A stretch of DNA of 64,000 nucleotides from Flectonema sp. DT1601 (lineage: Eukaryota > Euglenozoa > Diplonemea > Diplonemida > Diplonemidae), in NCBI GenBank assembly GCA_964019425.1, contig OZ025831.1:310001-374000 (forward strand), in the 5' to 3' direction. The translations under genes were made by a program, and so were the position numbers. Under the pieces are notes generated by a model. It was not told where the DNA came from and ran no database searches. It saw only the letters and a program-made list of their open reading frames with translations. Shown in pieces: positions 21,128-30,957 of this stretch; within the stretch, counting starts at the first letter, position 1, and each line of letters starts with the position of its first letter.

Positions 21128-21463
21128 CAAATGAAGTAACAGACCAGAACAGAAAGAGAATTGTAATAGAAGATTACAAATAAAAAAATGCAAGTATCAA
21201 CACATGATCAAGATACACCAGCAGCTAACAAACAACATAAAATTGAAGATCAGTTGCCAGAGTATTTCAACCATGGTAGAATACTCGCCCCTCTGGCAGG
21301 GATTATCCCAGACTTGTCCTTTAATTTAGTTGGACACCATGGCTTACAACCCTTCCAGAGGGAAGCACCATTATGACTTCTAATTTTTTTCTTCAAGAAA
21401 ATCATAAGGTGGGAACAAAGAAAAATGCTAAGAGGAACCCCCTATTAACACCTAAGACCCAGT
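21128..21463 (+). repeat. Dispersed repeat R1b, copy 1
   Basis: A second module, contiguous with R1 here and at 35031 but alone at 35432. It includes ATGCAAGTATCAACACATGA and ends near GGAACCCCCTATTAACACC. A segment CATGGTAGAATACTCGCC resembles the 5' half of tRNA-Gly, so an old tRNA-derived SINE is possible. Confidence 0.75.
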
Positions 21464-21505
21464 GCTCATCCTCGAACTTGTTGTAGAACCAGCGGCGGTG
21501 AGCGG

Positions 21506-22299
21506 GAGATATAAATACAATCAGTTTTAAAAAAAAAAAAAAAAAAAGATTAACGATCAAGCTGGGCTGATCTTGTTTTTATTAAAATTAGGGGAGCGGG
21601 AGGGATGGAAGGAATAAAGGAAAAAAAAAAAAAAAAAAAGGTCGATCAAATGGATCTGATCGTCGAGAAGAAGAAAACAATTATTTTAAAAAAAAAATGA
21701 TCGGTATAGCCGATCGTTGAGAAAAGAACAGATATAAATACAATCGGTTTTGGTGATCGACGAGTGGAGCGATCACTTGACAAGAAGGAAAAAGAAAGGA
21801 CCGATTAATTGGGGCTTTGGTTGTATTCCCAAGGCATGTTTTTTTTTTTTTTTTATTATTCATTTACATTATTTTTTTTTTTTTTTTTTTAAATTAATAA
21901 TCACATTTTGTTCAAAAATATTTCATATTAGAGTAAAAGAAAAAGAAAAAAAAGAAATAAGAGAAAAAAAAAAAAAAAACCATTGCTGGCCCCCTCACCA
22001 CTCATAGAGGATGAGGAGGCCAGTAAGGCGTCACTCAAATCTATGCCAAGCCTTGGGAACTTGGATTGGGGTTTAGACCATTTACAATTAACAATTAACA
22101 ATTAACCTGATTAACGTTATGATCTGACGGACATAAACATATCGATAAAATAATACAAACAAAAACGAACAATAAATAATAAATAATAAATAAGCTAAAA
22201 AACTAAATAAACAAAGTGATGTGAAAGTAAGGAAAAAGAGAATTACAAGGGGGTGGAGTCACCGTGAACGTCATCAGCAGAACATCTCCTTCGATTGTA
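21506..22299 (+). repeat. GATC-palindrome repeat and longer dispersed repeat, left part
   Basis: Resumes the GATC-palindrome unit (GATATAAATACAATC onward). It then runs through A-tracts and the paired phrases CCCAAGGCATG and CATGCCAAGCCTTGG-like sequence to GTGAACGTCATCAGCAG. The same order occurs in inverse orientation at 50437-51010. No supported gene. Confidence 0.8.
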
Positions 22300-22714
22300 C
22301 TGTAAAGGGAAATATTCTCGCGGGGAAATATTCCCGCGGGGAAATATTCTCGCGGATTTGGAGATTTTTTTTTTTACTCGCGGGTTTTTCCCCACAAGAA
22401 TATTTCCCTGCCACAGTGGATTTTTGCAAAAGTCAGTCAGTTGATAAAGAATCTAAGAAATCTTTGTGCTTCTATCGAGTGTCAGGTGGAACAAAGCATC
22501 ATTTACCAAGCAAACACAATAAAAAACTACCATACTGCACAATAAAAATAATGTTTGCTGAAACTTTCCTTCATAGCACACATATTTTCTTCACAAAAAG
22601 GAACAAAAAAAATGGCTGGAAAAAAAGTATGCTTGCAGGGAAATATTCTCGCGGATTTAGAAAAAATAATAAAAACTCGCGGGTTTTTCCCCACAAGAAT
22701 ATTTCCCTTTACAG
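22300..22714 (+). mobile_element. Hairpin-rich MITE with TA target duplication
   Basis: 415 bp bounded by perfect 19-bp inverted termini, CTGTAAAGGGAAATATTCT and its complement, flanked by TA on both sides (22298-22299 and 22715-22716). Each end carries a roughly 70-bp block that is itself an inverted repeat (GGGAAATATTCTCGCGG to AGAATATTTCCC), with two extra copies of that motif on the left. About 225 bp lie between. The matching empty site, with a single TA, is at 50437-50438. A TA target and short termini fit a Tc1/mariner-like or other TA-targeting DNA transposon family. No transposase is encoded. Confidence 0.93.
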
Positions 22715-23606
22715 TAACGATATCTTGATGGAGGGGTTCGTTTTTTCAGAGTTGAACGCTCAGACTTTCTCGGCGGAGTTTCATTTTCCTCATGTTCTTC
22801 TGTGTCTGGCGGACTCAAACCTTCTGCCCATGAAGCTAATTGGAACTTCAGGGCCGCAATTTGAGACCGTGCCAAGGCGAGTTGAACATTTAAATCGCTC
22901 GCCAGTCCCGTTAACATCATGGATTGCTCAAGCTGCTCTGCGTGAGTTGTACACCGTTGGTGATTCAGCTCCGAGAGGCGAAGTTGGGCATCCAAAAGTT
23001 GTTCTGAGAGCTCTGCCGCTTTCTCGTTTGTTTCGAGAGAGTCATCTACTGCTCGACAGTAGTTCTCGAGTAAGTCAATCCTACCCTCGGACCATTGTCT
23101 CGCAATGGGTGTATTCTCTTTAACGGAGATAACGTGACTCTCTTGTCGTAAAATCTTGGTCGGCGTGCGGTCGAGAGCTTCACTCTGCGGCATTGTCGGA
23201 GGAATTGAGGCTAGAGGACAAAGAGGGGTGATATAATTAAGGGTAGGGATAAGGGGTTTAATAAGAGGAGTAAAAAGACTACTCGTAGTTGTAAAGAGCG
23301 AGAGGTAGTTCTTTGCTATCTTCATCATAGCAGCAGATTCATACAAAACGGGGGTTCGGGGGAAACTTGTTGACTAAAGTGGGTCATGTGGGGACGCGCG
23401 GCACGCAAACTCTCGACCTCCTGTTGAGTATAGAAAAGTCTTATTTTACTTTCTCTTTCCTCATTACATTTGGTCTCCAATTCGTTCGACAGAAGAACAA
23501 ACCTTTGATGGTAATTAAAGAGCGCCATTTCCGATAGGTCTGCTCTCTGAGTCAGATTTGCGAGCTCACGTTTCCTGAAATCTTCCACTAAGTCATATTG
23601 CCGAAC
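22657..23606 (-). CDS. Coiled-coil protein gene fragment with one intron
   Basis: Two minus-strand frames join cleanly through an intron. Exon A runs from about 23606 to 23345, the intron from 23344 (GTATGA) to 23211 (CCTCTAG), and exon B from 23210 downward. Both exons break in phase 1, so the frame is kept across the 134-bp intron. A pyrimidine-rich CACTAG acceptor precedes exon A and no in-frame ATG follows it, so earlier exons are missing from view. The product is rich in Glu, Leu, Gln and Ala with heptad-like stretches (AELSEQLLDAQLRLSEL, SQIAALKFQLASW). It is probably a coiled coil of unknown role. The last 30 or so codons fall in the dispersed repeat and MITE, so the true 3' end has been replaced and this is probably a gene fragment. 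I do not recognise the family. Confidence 0.55.
22715..22747 (+). repeat. Right end of the dispersed repeat split by the MITE
   Basis: TAACGATATCTTGATGG through GGTTCGTTTTTTC matches 50404-50438 inverted, completing the repeat interrupted at 22299. Unrelated coding sequence begins at about 22748. Confidence 0.85.
23211..23344 (-). other. Intron in the coiled-coil gene
   Basis: 134 bp, GTATGA to TCCTCTAG, phase 1. The open frames on either side become continuous when it is removed. Coordinates are listed in transcript order. Confidence 0.65.
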
Positions 23607-23701
23607 TAGTGCAGAAAGAGAAGTTCAGGGAATGATCACCAAGTCCACTTTTGTGCCTTTTTCTTACTGTTTTTTACTTTAAAATTTTCTGGTTAAAAAT
23701 A

Positions 23702-23794
23702 CCAAAAATTGTGCCGTGATCGGGAATTGAACCCCCGACCACGGTTACGTAAGCGATTTAATGTCGACGACCATAACAACTCGGCTATGCAGGC
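23702..23794 (-). ncRNA. tRNA-like Pol III unit
   Basis: On the minus strand an 82-base segment (23794-23713) has a box A-like TAGCCGAGTTG and a perfect box B, GGTTCAATTCC, at tRNA-like spacing, followed within four bases by a T5 terminator. It does not fold as a clean tRNA. The acceptor ends pair poorly, the anticodon stem is weak, and instead CCGTGGTCGGG pairs with CCCGATCACGG as one 11-bp helix. It is more likely a tRNA-derived SINE head or tRNA pseudogene than a working tRNA. Confidence 0.4.
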
Positions 23795-23850
23795 TCTGGT
23801 ACGTCGAAAATTATTTTATACTTATTACTTTTCTGTCCTAACGGAACGGA

Positions 23851-24250
23851 AAATGAAAAATGTCCTTCCTTATCTAAAATGCACTCTGCACCTATTATGT
23901 TGGTTCAGCAGTGGCTTATCGAACTTATTAGCTCTCGTTGCACTGGTTAGCGCTGTGTTTGAGACGTTATATTATATCGGTACACTTTTAACTAATATGT
24001 TACTTCCTTTCCTTAGCAAATTTTGCTCTTTTTGTTATTTCTCTAAAACAAAAGAATTTCCCACCCTCCCACCCTGGGTGTTTCTTCTTGAGGTTCGCTA
24101 TTGGTGTACCTGTTGTTTCTGGCTTGTTGCACCTCTTGCCTCGGTGTTTTTCAAAGTCTTGGGTAACCGACCTCTCGAAGATGCAACATTACCCCGACGT
24201 CAGTTGTTTGTGTTTAATCTCTTTAACATTATAATTATAATTTAGTATCC
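23851..24250 (+). other. No assignable gene
   Basis: Contains one plus-strand frame rich in Leu, Phe and Cys starting MKNVLPYLKC. Its hydrophobicity may just reflect T-rich DNA and it lacks motifs. The interval ends at the first satellite array. Confidence 0.3.
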
Positions 24251-24254
24251 AAAA

Positions 24255-26300
24255 GAATATAAAAAAAAAAAAAAAAAAAAAAAGAATAAACAATGTTATC
24301 ATTGTTTTTTTTTTATTGTTCGACTTTGTTGACTAATTTCTATTTTCCGTTTTTTTTCTTTAAAAAATAAATAAAAAGAATTTAAAATAAATAAAAAAGA
24401 ATAAACAATGTTATCATTGTTTTTTATCGATCGACTATGTCGATCACTTTCTATTTTCCGTCCTGGTCAAGACGCTAAACTGATTGTTTTTTTTTCAAAA
24501 TTAATAAAAAAGAATATAAAAAAAAAAAAAAAAAAAAAAAGAATAAACAATGTTATCATTGTTTTTTTTATCGTTCGACTTTGTTGACTAATTTCTATTT
24601 TCCGTTTTTTTTCTTTAAAAAATAAATAAAAAGAATTTAAAATAAAAAAAAAGAATAAACAATGTTATCATTGTTTTTTTATCGATCGACTATGTCGATC
24701 ACTTTCTATTTTCCGTCCTGGTCAAGACGCTAAACTGATTGTTTTTTTTTTCAAAATTAATAAAAAAGAATATAAAAAAAAAAAAAAAAAAGAATAAACA
24801 ATGTTATCATTGTTTTTTTTTTATCGTTCGACTTTGTCGACTAATTTCTATTTTCCGTTTCTTTTCTTTAAAGAATAAATAAAAAGAATTTAAAATAAAA
24901 AAAAAGAATAAACAATGTTATCATTGTTTTTTTTTATCGATCGACTATGTCGATCACTTTCTATTTTCCGTCCTGGTCAAGACGCTAAACTGATTGTTTT
25001 TTTTTTTCAAAATTAATAAAAAAGAATATAAAAAAATACAAAAAAAAGAATAAACAATGTTATCATTGTTTTTTTTTTTTATCGTTCGACTTTGTCGACT
25101 AATTTCTATTTTCCGTTTTTTTTCATTAAAAAATAAATAAAAAGAATTTAAAATAAAAAAAAAGAATAAACAATGTTATCATTGTTTTTTTATCGATCGA
25201 CTATGTCGATCACTTTCTATTTTCCGTCCTGGTCAAGACGCTAAACTGATTGTTTTTTTTTTCAAAATTAATAAAAAAGAATAAAAAAAAAAAAAAAAAA
25301 AGAATAAACAATGTTATCATTGTTTTTTTTATCGTTCGACTTTGTTGACTAATTTCTATTTTCCGTTTTTTTTTCTTTAAAAAATAAATAAAAAGAATTT
25401 AAAATAAAAAAAAAGAATAAACAATGTTATCATTGTTTTTTTATCGATCGACTATGTCGATCACTTTCTATTTTCCGTCCTGGTCAAGACGCTAAACTGA
25501 TTGTTTTTTTTTCAAAATTAATAAAAAAGAATATAAAAAAAAAAAAAAAAAAGAATAAACAATGTTATCATTGTTTTTTTTTTATCGTTCGACTTTGTCG
25601 ACTAATTTCTATTTTCCGTTTCTTTTCTTTAAAGAATAAATAAAAAGAATTTAAAATAAAAAAAAAGAATAAACAATGTTATCATTGTTTTTTTATCGAT
25701 CGACTATGTCGATCACTTACTATTTTCCGTCCTGGTCAAGACGCTAAACTGATTGTTTTTTTTTTTCAAAATTAATAAAAAAGAATATAAAAAAAAAAAA
25801 AAAAAAAGGAAAAACAATGTTATCATTGTTTTTTTTTATCGTTCGACTTTGTCGACTAATTTCTATTTTCCGTTTTTTTTTTCTTTAAAAAATAAATAAA
25901 AAGAATTTAAAATAAAAAAAAAGAATAAACAATGTTATCATTGTTTTTTTATCGATCGACTATGTCGATCACTTTCTATTTTCCGTCCTGGTCAAGACGC
26001 TAAACTGATTGTTTTTTTTTTCAAAATTAATAAAAAAGAATATTAAAAAAAATACAAAAAAAAAAAGAATAAACAATGTTATCATTGTTTTTTTTTTTAT
26101 CGTTCGACTTTGTCGACTAATTTCTATTTTCCGTTTTTTTTTTCTTTAAAAAATAAATAAAAAGAATTTAAAATAAAAAAAAAGAATAAACAATGTTATC
26201 ATTGTTTTTTTTTTATCGATCGACTATGTCGATTACTTTCTATTTTCCGTCCTGGTCAAGACGCTAAACTGATTGTTTTTTTTTTCAAAATAAAAAAAAC
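24255..26300 (+). repeat. Dimeric hairpin satellite array 1
   Basis: Sixteen AACAATG-TTAT-CATTGTT palindromes alternate between two monomer types. Type B (about 119 bp) has TCGACTTTGTCGA. Type A (about 140 bp) has ATCGATCGACTATGTCGAT plus CGTCCTGGTCAAGACG and CTAAACTGATTG. Pairs repeat every roughly 255-260 bp (24288, 24547, 24808, 25049, 25310, 25559, 25815, 26071), a dimeric higher-order repeat. Variable A/T tracts separate the hairpins. No tail module follows this array. Confidence 0.95.
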
Positions 26301-26344
26301 AATCAGTACCAACGATTCTAAAGCTACAGTTTCTGTACTTTATT

Positions 26345-26820
26345 GTGGTGTAAATTGCGCGGCTTCGTCAAGAAACCAAGCGGATTTTCACTCCTTTTAC
26401 AAAAAAAATCGGCGGCCGCAAGTGTACGCGTCAGTGCGTGACTTGCGCTTCTTGCGTCTTCGCAAGGAAAAAGAGAGATTAAGAGTAGGAGTGTAGGTCG
26501 AGGTTGAAGTTGAATTGCAGTTTAGGCCCTGTTTACTTTCTCCTTTCCCCTCCCCCAGTTTTTTCCCATCCCATTCAGTGGTGTAAATTGCGCGGCTTCG
26601 TCAAGAAACCAAGCGGATTTTCACTCCTTTTACAAAAAACATCGGCGGCCGCAAGTGTACGCGTCAGTGCGTGACTTGCGCTTCTTGCGTCTTCTAAGTC
26701 TTCGAAGTCGCAGAAGTCGCCCCCAAACCCCCTTACATTTACTTTTTTCCACTCTATTTTGTATCTCGGCTCCATTCCATCGCCGGAAAAATCAGCCACA
26801 CCGGGGATCGAACTGGTGCC
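26345..26820 (-). repeat. SINE-like segment with ~113-bp direct duplication
   Basis: A 113-bp sequence beginning GTGGTGTAAATTGCGCGG occurs at 26345-26457 and again at 26578-26690, offset 233 bp. On the minus strand a box B-like CAGTTCGATCCCCGG lies near 26800-26815, before the second copy. This could be a 5'-truncated tRNA-derived SINE whose body was duplicated, or two copies in tandem. A translated minus frame (26575-26799) has no support as a gene. Confidence 0.55.
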
Positions 26821-26829
26821 TGTAAATCA

Positions 26830-26987
26830 CTTTTTAAAAAGAAAAAAAAAAAAAAAAAAAAAAAAAAAAGATTAATTAAATAAATAACCACGAGTTCTCT
26901 TAGAATACGTTTCATCTTTTAGAAACCCCATATCTCCTACCGTTTATTTGTTTCATTTATTCCCTCCCCAGCCCCACTTAGAAAACT
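26830..26987. other. A-tract and low-complexity spacer
   Basis: Long poly-A near 26840-26869, then AT-rich sequence ending in a second A-run. It may be the tail of the preceding SINE-like segment. Confidence 0.4.
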
Positions 26988-27950
26988 TTGTTACCCATCT
27001 GCCTTTGGCTTTGTGTAAAGAAAAAAAAAAAAAAAAAAAAGGGTACCTGTCGCGCAAGGGGCACTATAGACTCCGGCGCCATAAACCACTTGTATAGTTT
27101 CCTTATCTCTCCCCGTATGTTAATCAACCCCTGTAGAATGTTACCGCCAATCAGTTTACTCTCCCTGTCAATACTCCTCTCCCTGCTTCCCTCTCATTGT
27201 ACACCCACAGATCCACCGCACCACAACTCTTCTAATCAGCCATCTACATGCTGCATCAACAAACAAGGCCACGGGTTAAATATTATACCGCAACCGTGGA
27301 TTCTCTCGGCGGAAGGGGTACCGGGCAGTCCTGGTACGTTCATGGAAACAAAGAGCGGCGTCCCAACTGACCGCACAGACTCGACCACAGAAACCCGAAG
27401 GATAAGTAGTTCCCGGTGCCATGGGATGCTCGCGCCATACCCAGCGGTCAATGGACCGTGGACTTCGGTTCAATTGCGCTCGGCACGCGGATGGATAGAT
27501 GTTCCGGGTTTTCTGCAGGTAGTCTTGTGGCTGTTGGCCCCTCTTCTCAACTGTGGCGGAAGCTCTGCACCACTACAATTCTCGAATAACAGCTCTCACT
27601 TGGGACCGGAGACACTCGTACACCATTACAGAACGCTGCCCCCTTACACACATGGCTCAGAACCGCCGACAGGGCATCCGATACCACCTACAGCGGACAC
27701 GCCACATGATTGGACGCCGGGCCCACAGTGGCAAACAATCTGGAGAACGACACCGGAAGGAATGACACACCCGTCGGAGCCACCCCTTCATCACGAGATG
27801 AGGGCCTTGACGACCAGACCGAGTCACCGCGTGAACCGGAAACGGGTCAAGAGATGGGAACGATGGCTGCGGAAGCTCTCGAGGGAACGCCAGACGAGAC
27901 CCAAGCCGAAGAAACCACGGTATGCGGGCCCTCGAGACTTCGCAGGAGTG
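26988..27950 (+). CDS. N-terminal region of the OTU LINE, function unknown
   Basis: A long open stretch, GC-rich from about 27120, with Pro/Thr-rich sequence and a basic segment (KRVKRWERWLRKLSRERQ) before the zinc finger. The following finger/OTU frame is different, so either a frame change occurs near 27.9 kb or the acidic overlapping frame at 27710-28009 is the true one. No domain recognised. Confidence 0.4.
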
Positions 27951-28559
27951 TCCGGAATGCCCCGTGGATGGCTGCAAGACGCGGGCCAAGACCATCGTCT
28001 ACCACCTGAACCAACACATGAGAGGGGCGCACAAGGGAACGGTGACGGAGGAAATCGCAAGAAGGTTCAACAAAACAATCTGTACTATTTGTTGGACACT
28101 CTGTGGCATCGGCAAGGGGGTACACACCAAGTGCAAGGATCTCCTACCTTTTCAGCAGTCACTCCTAGTCCCACTCACGAGCCCACAAGCCACCGTGTTG
28201 GACAGAGAAGGCGTACGCGTAGAAAGAGTGGAAGGGGACGGGAATTGCCTATTCAGAAGCGTTTGCCATGGCACGAGTTGGAATAACAAGCACAAAGAGC
28301 TACGACAGAGGACGGCTGACTTTATTGAGAAGAGCCAAGATGCGTTCAACCAATGCTTTTCATCAGACACAGAGATGGAAGCATACCTCAATACGCTCAG
28401 AACAGACAAGGCGTGGGGTGACGCACTGGCCTTACAAGCCATGGCTGACGATCTGAAGTGCAGCTTCCTTCTGTTCGTTGGAAAGAAGAACTAGTGGTGT
28501 CAGGAAGGAACGGGACAACCCCGGGCCATGTGATCGCACTCACCTTGGATTTCGAAAAG
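27922..28559 (+). CDS. C2H2 finger and N-terminal part of OTU cysteine protease
   Basis: From the ATG at 27922 the protein has a finger, CPVDGC followed by YHLNQHMRGAH, then a Cys-rich CTICWTLC..HTKC segment. An OTU domain follows: VERVEGDGNCLFRSVCHG carries the DGNC Cys-loop with the nucleophile, and WGDALALQAMADDL matches the next conserved helix. OTU enzymes remove ubiquitin; in LINEs they may process the polyprotein or protect element proteins. A frame change near 28480 is needed to continue from CSFLLFVGKK into VIALTLDFEK. After LDF the sequence is cut by the tail module, and the catalytic-His end of the domain lies at 30958 onward. Confidence 0.75.
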
Positions 28560-28942
28560 GTGGGAAGTAACGGACTGGGAGCTTTTGGCTCCTGCCCTAT
28601 TCCCGATGTAAACTTTCTTTTTATTTTTATTTTTTTTAACAGGCCCAAAGGGCGACAATGATGGTTGCTGACCAAGGAATAATATTCAAATGAATTTTCG
28701 TTTCAAAGAAACGAACAGAATTAAGAGAGAGGTAGAGAAAAAAAAAAAAAAAAAAAAAAAAGAAAGAATAGAAAAAAAATATGAAGAGGAAATAATCAAA
28801 CATGAAAAAAAAAAAAAAAAATAAAATATAAATAAAAAACGTTGTATGAAAAAGGAAAAAAAGAAAAAAAAAAGACCAGAAAAGGAAAGAGAAAATGAAA
28901 AGGTATAATATTATTGTGGGGATATGAGGATAGCAGGGAGAT

Positions 28943-28946
<4 letters not shown>
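28560..28946 (-). repeat. Tail module, copy 1
   Basis: Module of about 390 bp: starts GAGCATCTCCCTGCTATCC, then T-rich sequence, a palindrome GTTCGTTTCTTTGAAACGAA, CAGCAACCATCATTGTCGCC, an A-tract, a GGAGCCAAAAGCTCC hairpin and CGTTACTTCCCAC. 3' flank CTTTTCGAAATCC. Confidence 0.92.
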
Positions 28947-28979
<33 letters not shown>

Positions 28980-29232
28980 TTATTATTTAAAAAAAGGAAA
29001 CAATCAGTTTAGCGTCTCGATCAGGACGGAAAATAGAAATTAATCGACATAGTCGATCGATAGAAAAAAAAACAATGATAACATTGTTTATTCCTTTTTT
29101 TTTTTTTTTTTTTTTTATTCTTTTTATTTATTTTTAAAGAAAAGACAATCAGTTTAGCGTCCTAACCAGGACGGAAAATTGAAAGTGATCGACATAGTCG
29201 ATCGATAAAAAAACAATGATAACATTGTTTAT

Positions 29233-29270
<38 letters not shown>

Positions 29271-30549
29271 CTTTTAATTATTTTTTAAAGAAAAAACAAT
29301 CAGTTTAGCGTCTTGACCAGGACGGAAAATAGAAAGTGATCGACATAGTCGATCGATAAAAAACAATGATAACATTGTTTATTCTTTTTTTTTTTTTTTT
29401 TTTTTTTAATCCTTTTTATTATTTTAAAGAAAAAACAATCAGTTTAGCGTCTTGACCAGGACGGAAAATAGAAAGTGATCGACATAGTCGATCGATAAAA
29501 AAACAATGATAACATTGTTTATTCTTTTTTTTTTTTTTTTTTTAAATTCTTTTTATTTATTTTTAAAGAAAAAAAAACGGAAAATAAAAATTAGTCGACA
29601 AAGTCGAACGATAAAAAAAAACAATGATAACATTGTTTATTCTTTTTTTTTTTGTTTTTTTTTATTCTTTTTTATTAATTTTGAAAAAAAAAAACAATCA
29701 GTTTAGCGTCTTGACTAGGACGGAAAATAGAAAGTAATCGACATAGTCGATCGATAAAAAAAAACAATGATAACATTGTTTACTCTTTTTTTTTTTTTTT
29801 TTTTAAATTCTTTTTATTTTAAAAAGAAAAAAAACGGAAAATAGAAATTAGTCGACAAAGTCGAACGATAAAAAAAAAACAATGATAACATTGTTTATTC
29901 TTTTTTTTTTTTTTTTTTTTTTTTAATCCTTTTTATTATTTTAAAGAAAAAACAATCAGTTTAGCGTCTTGACCAGGACGGAAAATAGAAAGTGATCGAC
30001 ATAGTCGATCGATAAAAAAACAATGATAACATTGTTTATTCTTTTTTTTTTTTTTTTTTTAAATTCTTTTTATTTATTTTTAAAGAAAAAAAAACGGAAA
30101 ATAAAAATTAGTCGACAAAGTCGAACGATAAAAAAAAACAATGATAACATTGTTTATTCTTTTTTTTTTTATTCTTTTTTATTAATTTTGAAAAAAAAAC
30201 AATCAGTTTAGCGTCTTGACTAGGACGGAAAATAGAAAGTAATCGACATAGTCGATCGATAAAAAAAAACAATGATAACATTGTTTACTCTTTTTTTTTT
30301 TTTTTTTTTAAATTCTTTTTATTTTAAAAAGAAAAAAAACGGAAAATAGAAATTAGTCGACAAAGTCGAACGATAAAAAAAAAACAATGATAACATTGTT
30401 TATTCTTTTTTTTTTATTTTTTTTTTTTATATTCTTTTTTATTAATTTTGAAAAAAAAAACAATCAGTTTAGCGTCTTGACCAGGACGGAAAATAGAAAG
30501 TGATCGACATAGTCGATCGATAAAAAAAAACAATGATAACATTGTTTAT

Positions 30550-30588
<39 letters not shown>

Positions 30589-30957
30589 CTTTTTTTTTTT
30601 AAAGAAAAAACAATCAGTTTAGCGTCTTGACCAGGACGGAAAATAGAAAGTAATCGACATAGTCGATCGATAAAAAAAACAATGATAACATTGTTTATTC
30701 TTTTTTTTTTTTTTTAAATCTTTTTATTTTTTAAAAAGAAAAAAAAAAAAACGGAAAATAGAAATTAGTCAACAACGTCGAACGATAAAAAAAAAACAAT
30801 GATAACATTGTTTATTCTTTTTTTTTTATTTTTTTTTGTATTCTTTTTTATTAATTTTGAAAAAAAACAATCAGTTTTGCGTCTTGACCAGGACGGAAAA
30901 TAGAAAGTGATCGACATAGTCGATCGATAAAAAAACAATGATAACATTGTTTATTCT
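28947..30957 (-). repeat. Hairpin satellite array 2
   Basis: About fourteen monomers of types A and B, inverted relative to array 1. Type A copies often occur in runs here rather than in strict alternation. Blocks around 29500-29760 and 30010-30250 are near-copies of each other. Confidence 0.93.

Larger units (their letters stand above)
28560..30957 (-). mobile_element. Satellite-array/tail unit inserted in the OTU domain
   Basis: Reading on the minus strand: satellite array (30957 to about 28975), a terminal monomer variant with CGTCCTGATCGAGACG, an AAATAATAAAT linker, a long A-tract, then the tail module ending at 28560. The plus-strand LINE frame stops at LDFEK on one side and resumes with GSHYDPVV on the other, so the whole 2.4 kb behaves as one insertion. 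Its 3' flank is TTTTCGAAATCC. Confidence 0.75.

Noticed and set aside
21120-21463. Small coding gene MQVSTHDQDTPAANKQHK in R1b
   Set aside because: Present in each R1b copy, but only 62 codons and ending in repeat; no conservation evidence beyond copying of the DNA.
22221-23123. 300-codon plus-strand frame MKVRKKRITRGWSH
   Set aside because: Runs through the dispersed repeat, the MITE and the antisense of the coiled-coil gene; the composite cannot be one gene.
23713-23794. Functional tRNA gene
   Set aside because: No clean acceptor stem or anticodon arm could be folded; kept only as a tRNA-like Pol III unit.
23851-24245. Hydrophobic ORF MKNVLPYLKC, candidate multi-pass membrane protein
   Set aside because: T-rich DNA easily encodes Leu/Phe/Cys-rich peptides; no motif, no splice or poly-A context, and it overlaps repeat borders.
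28158-28661. Open frames crossing the tail module (GLGAFGSCPIPDVNFLF)
   Set aside because: The peptide appears wherever the tail is read in that frame and runs into T-tracts; it is chance read-through from whatever ORF the tail interrupted.
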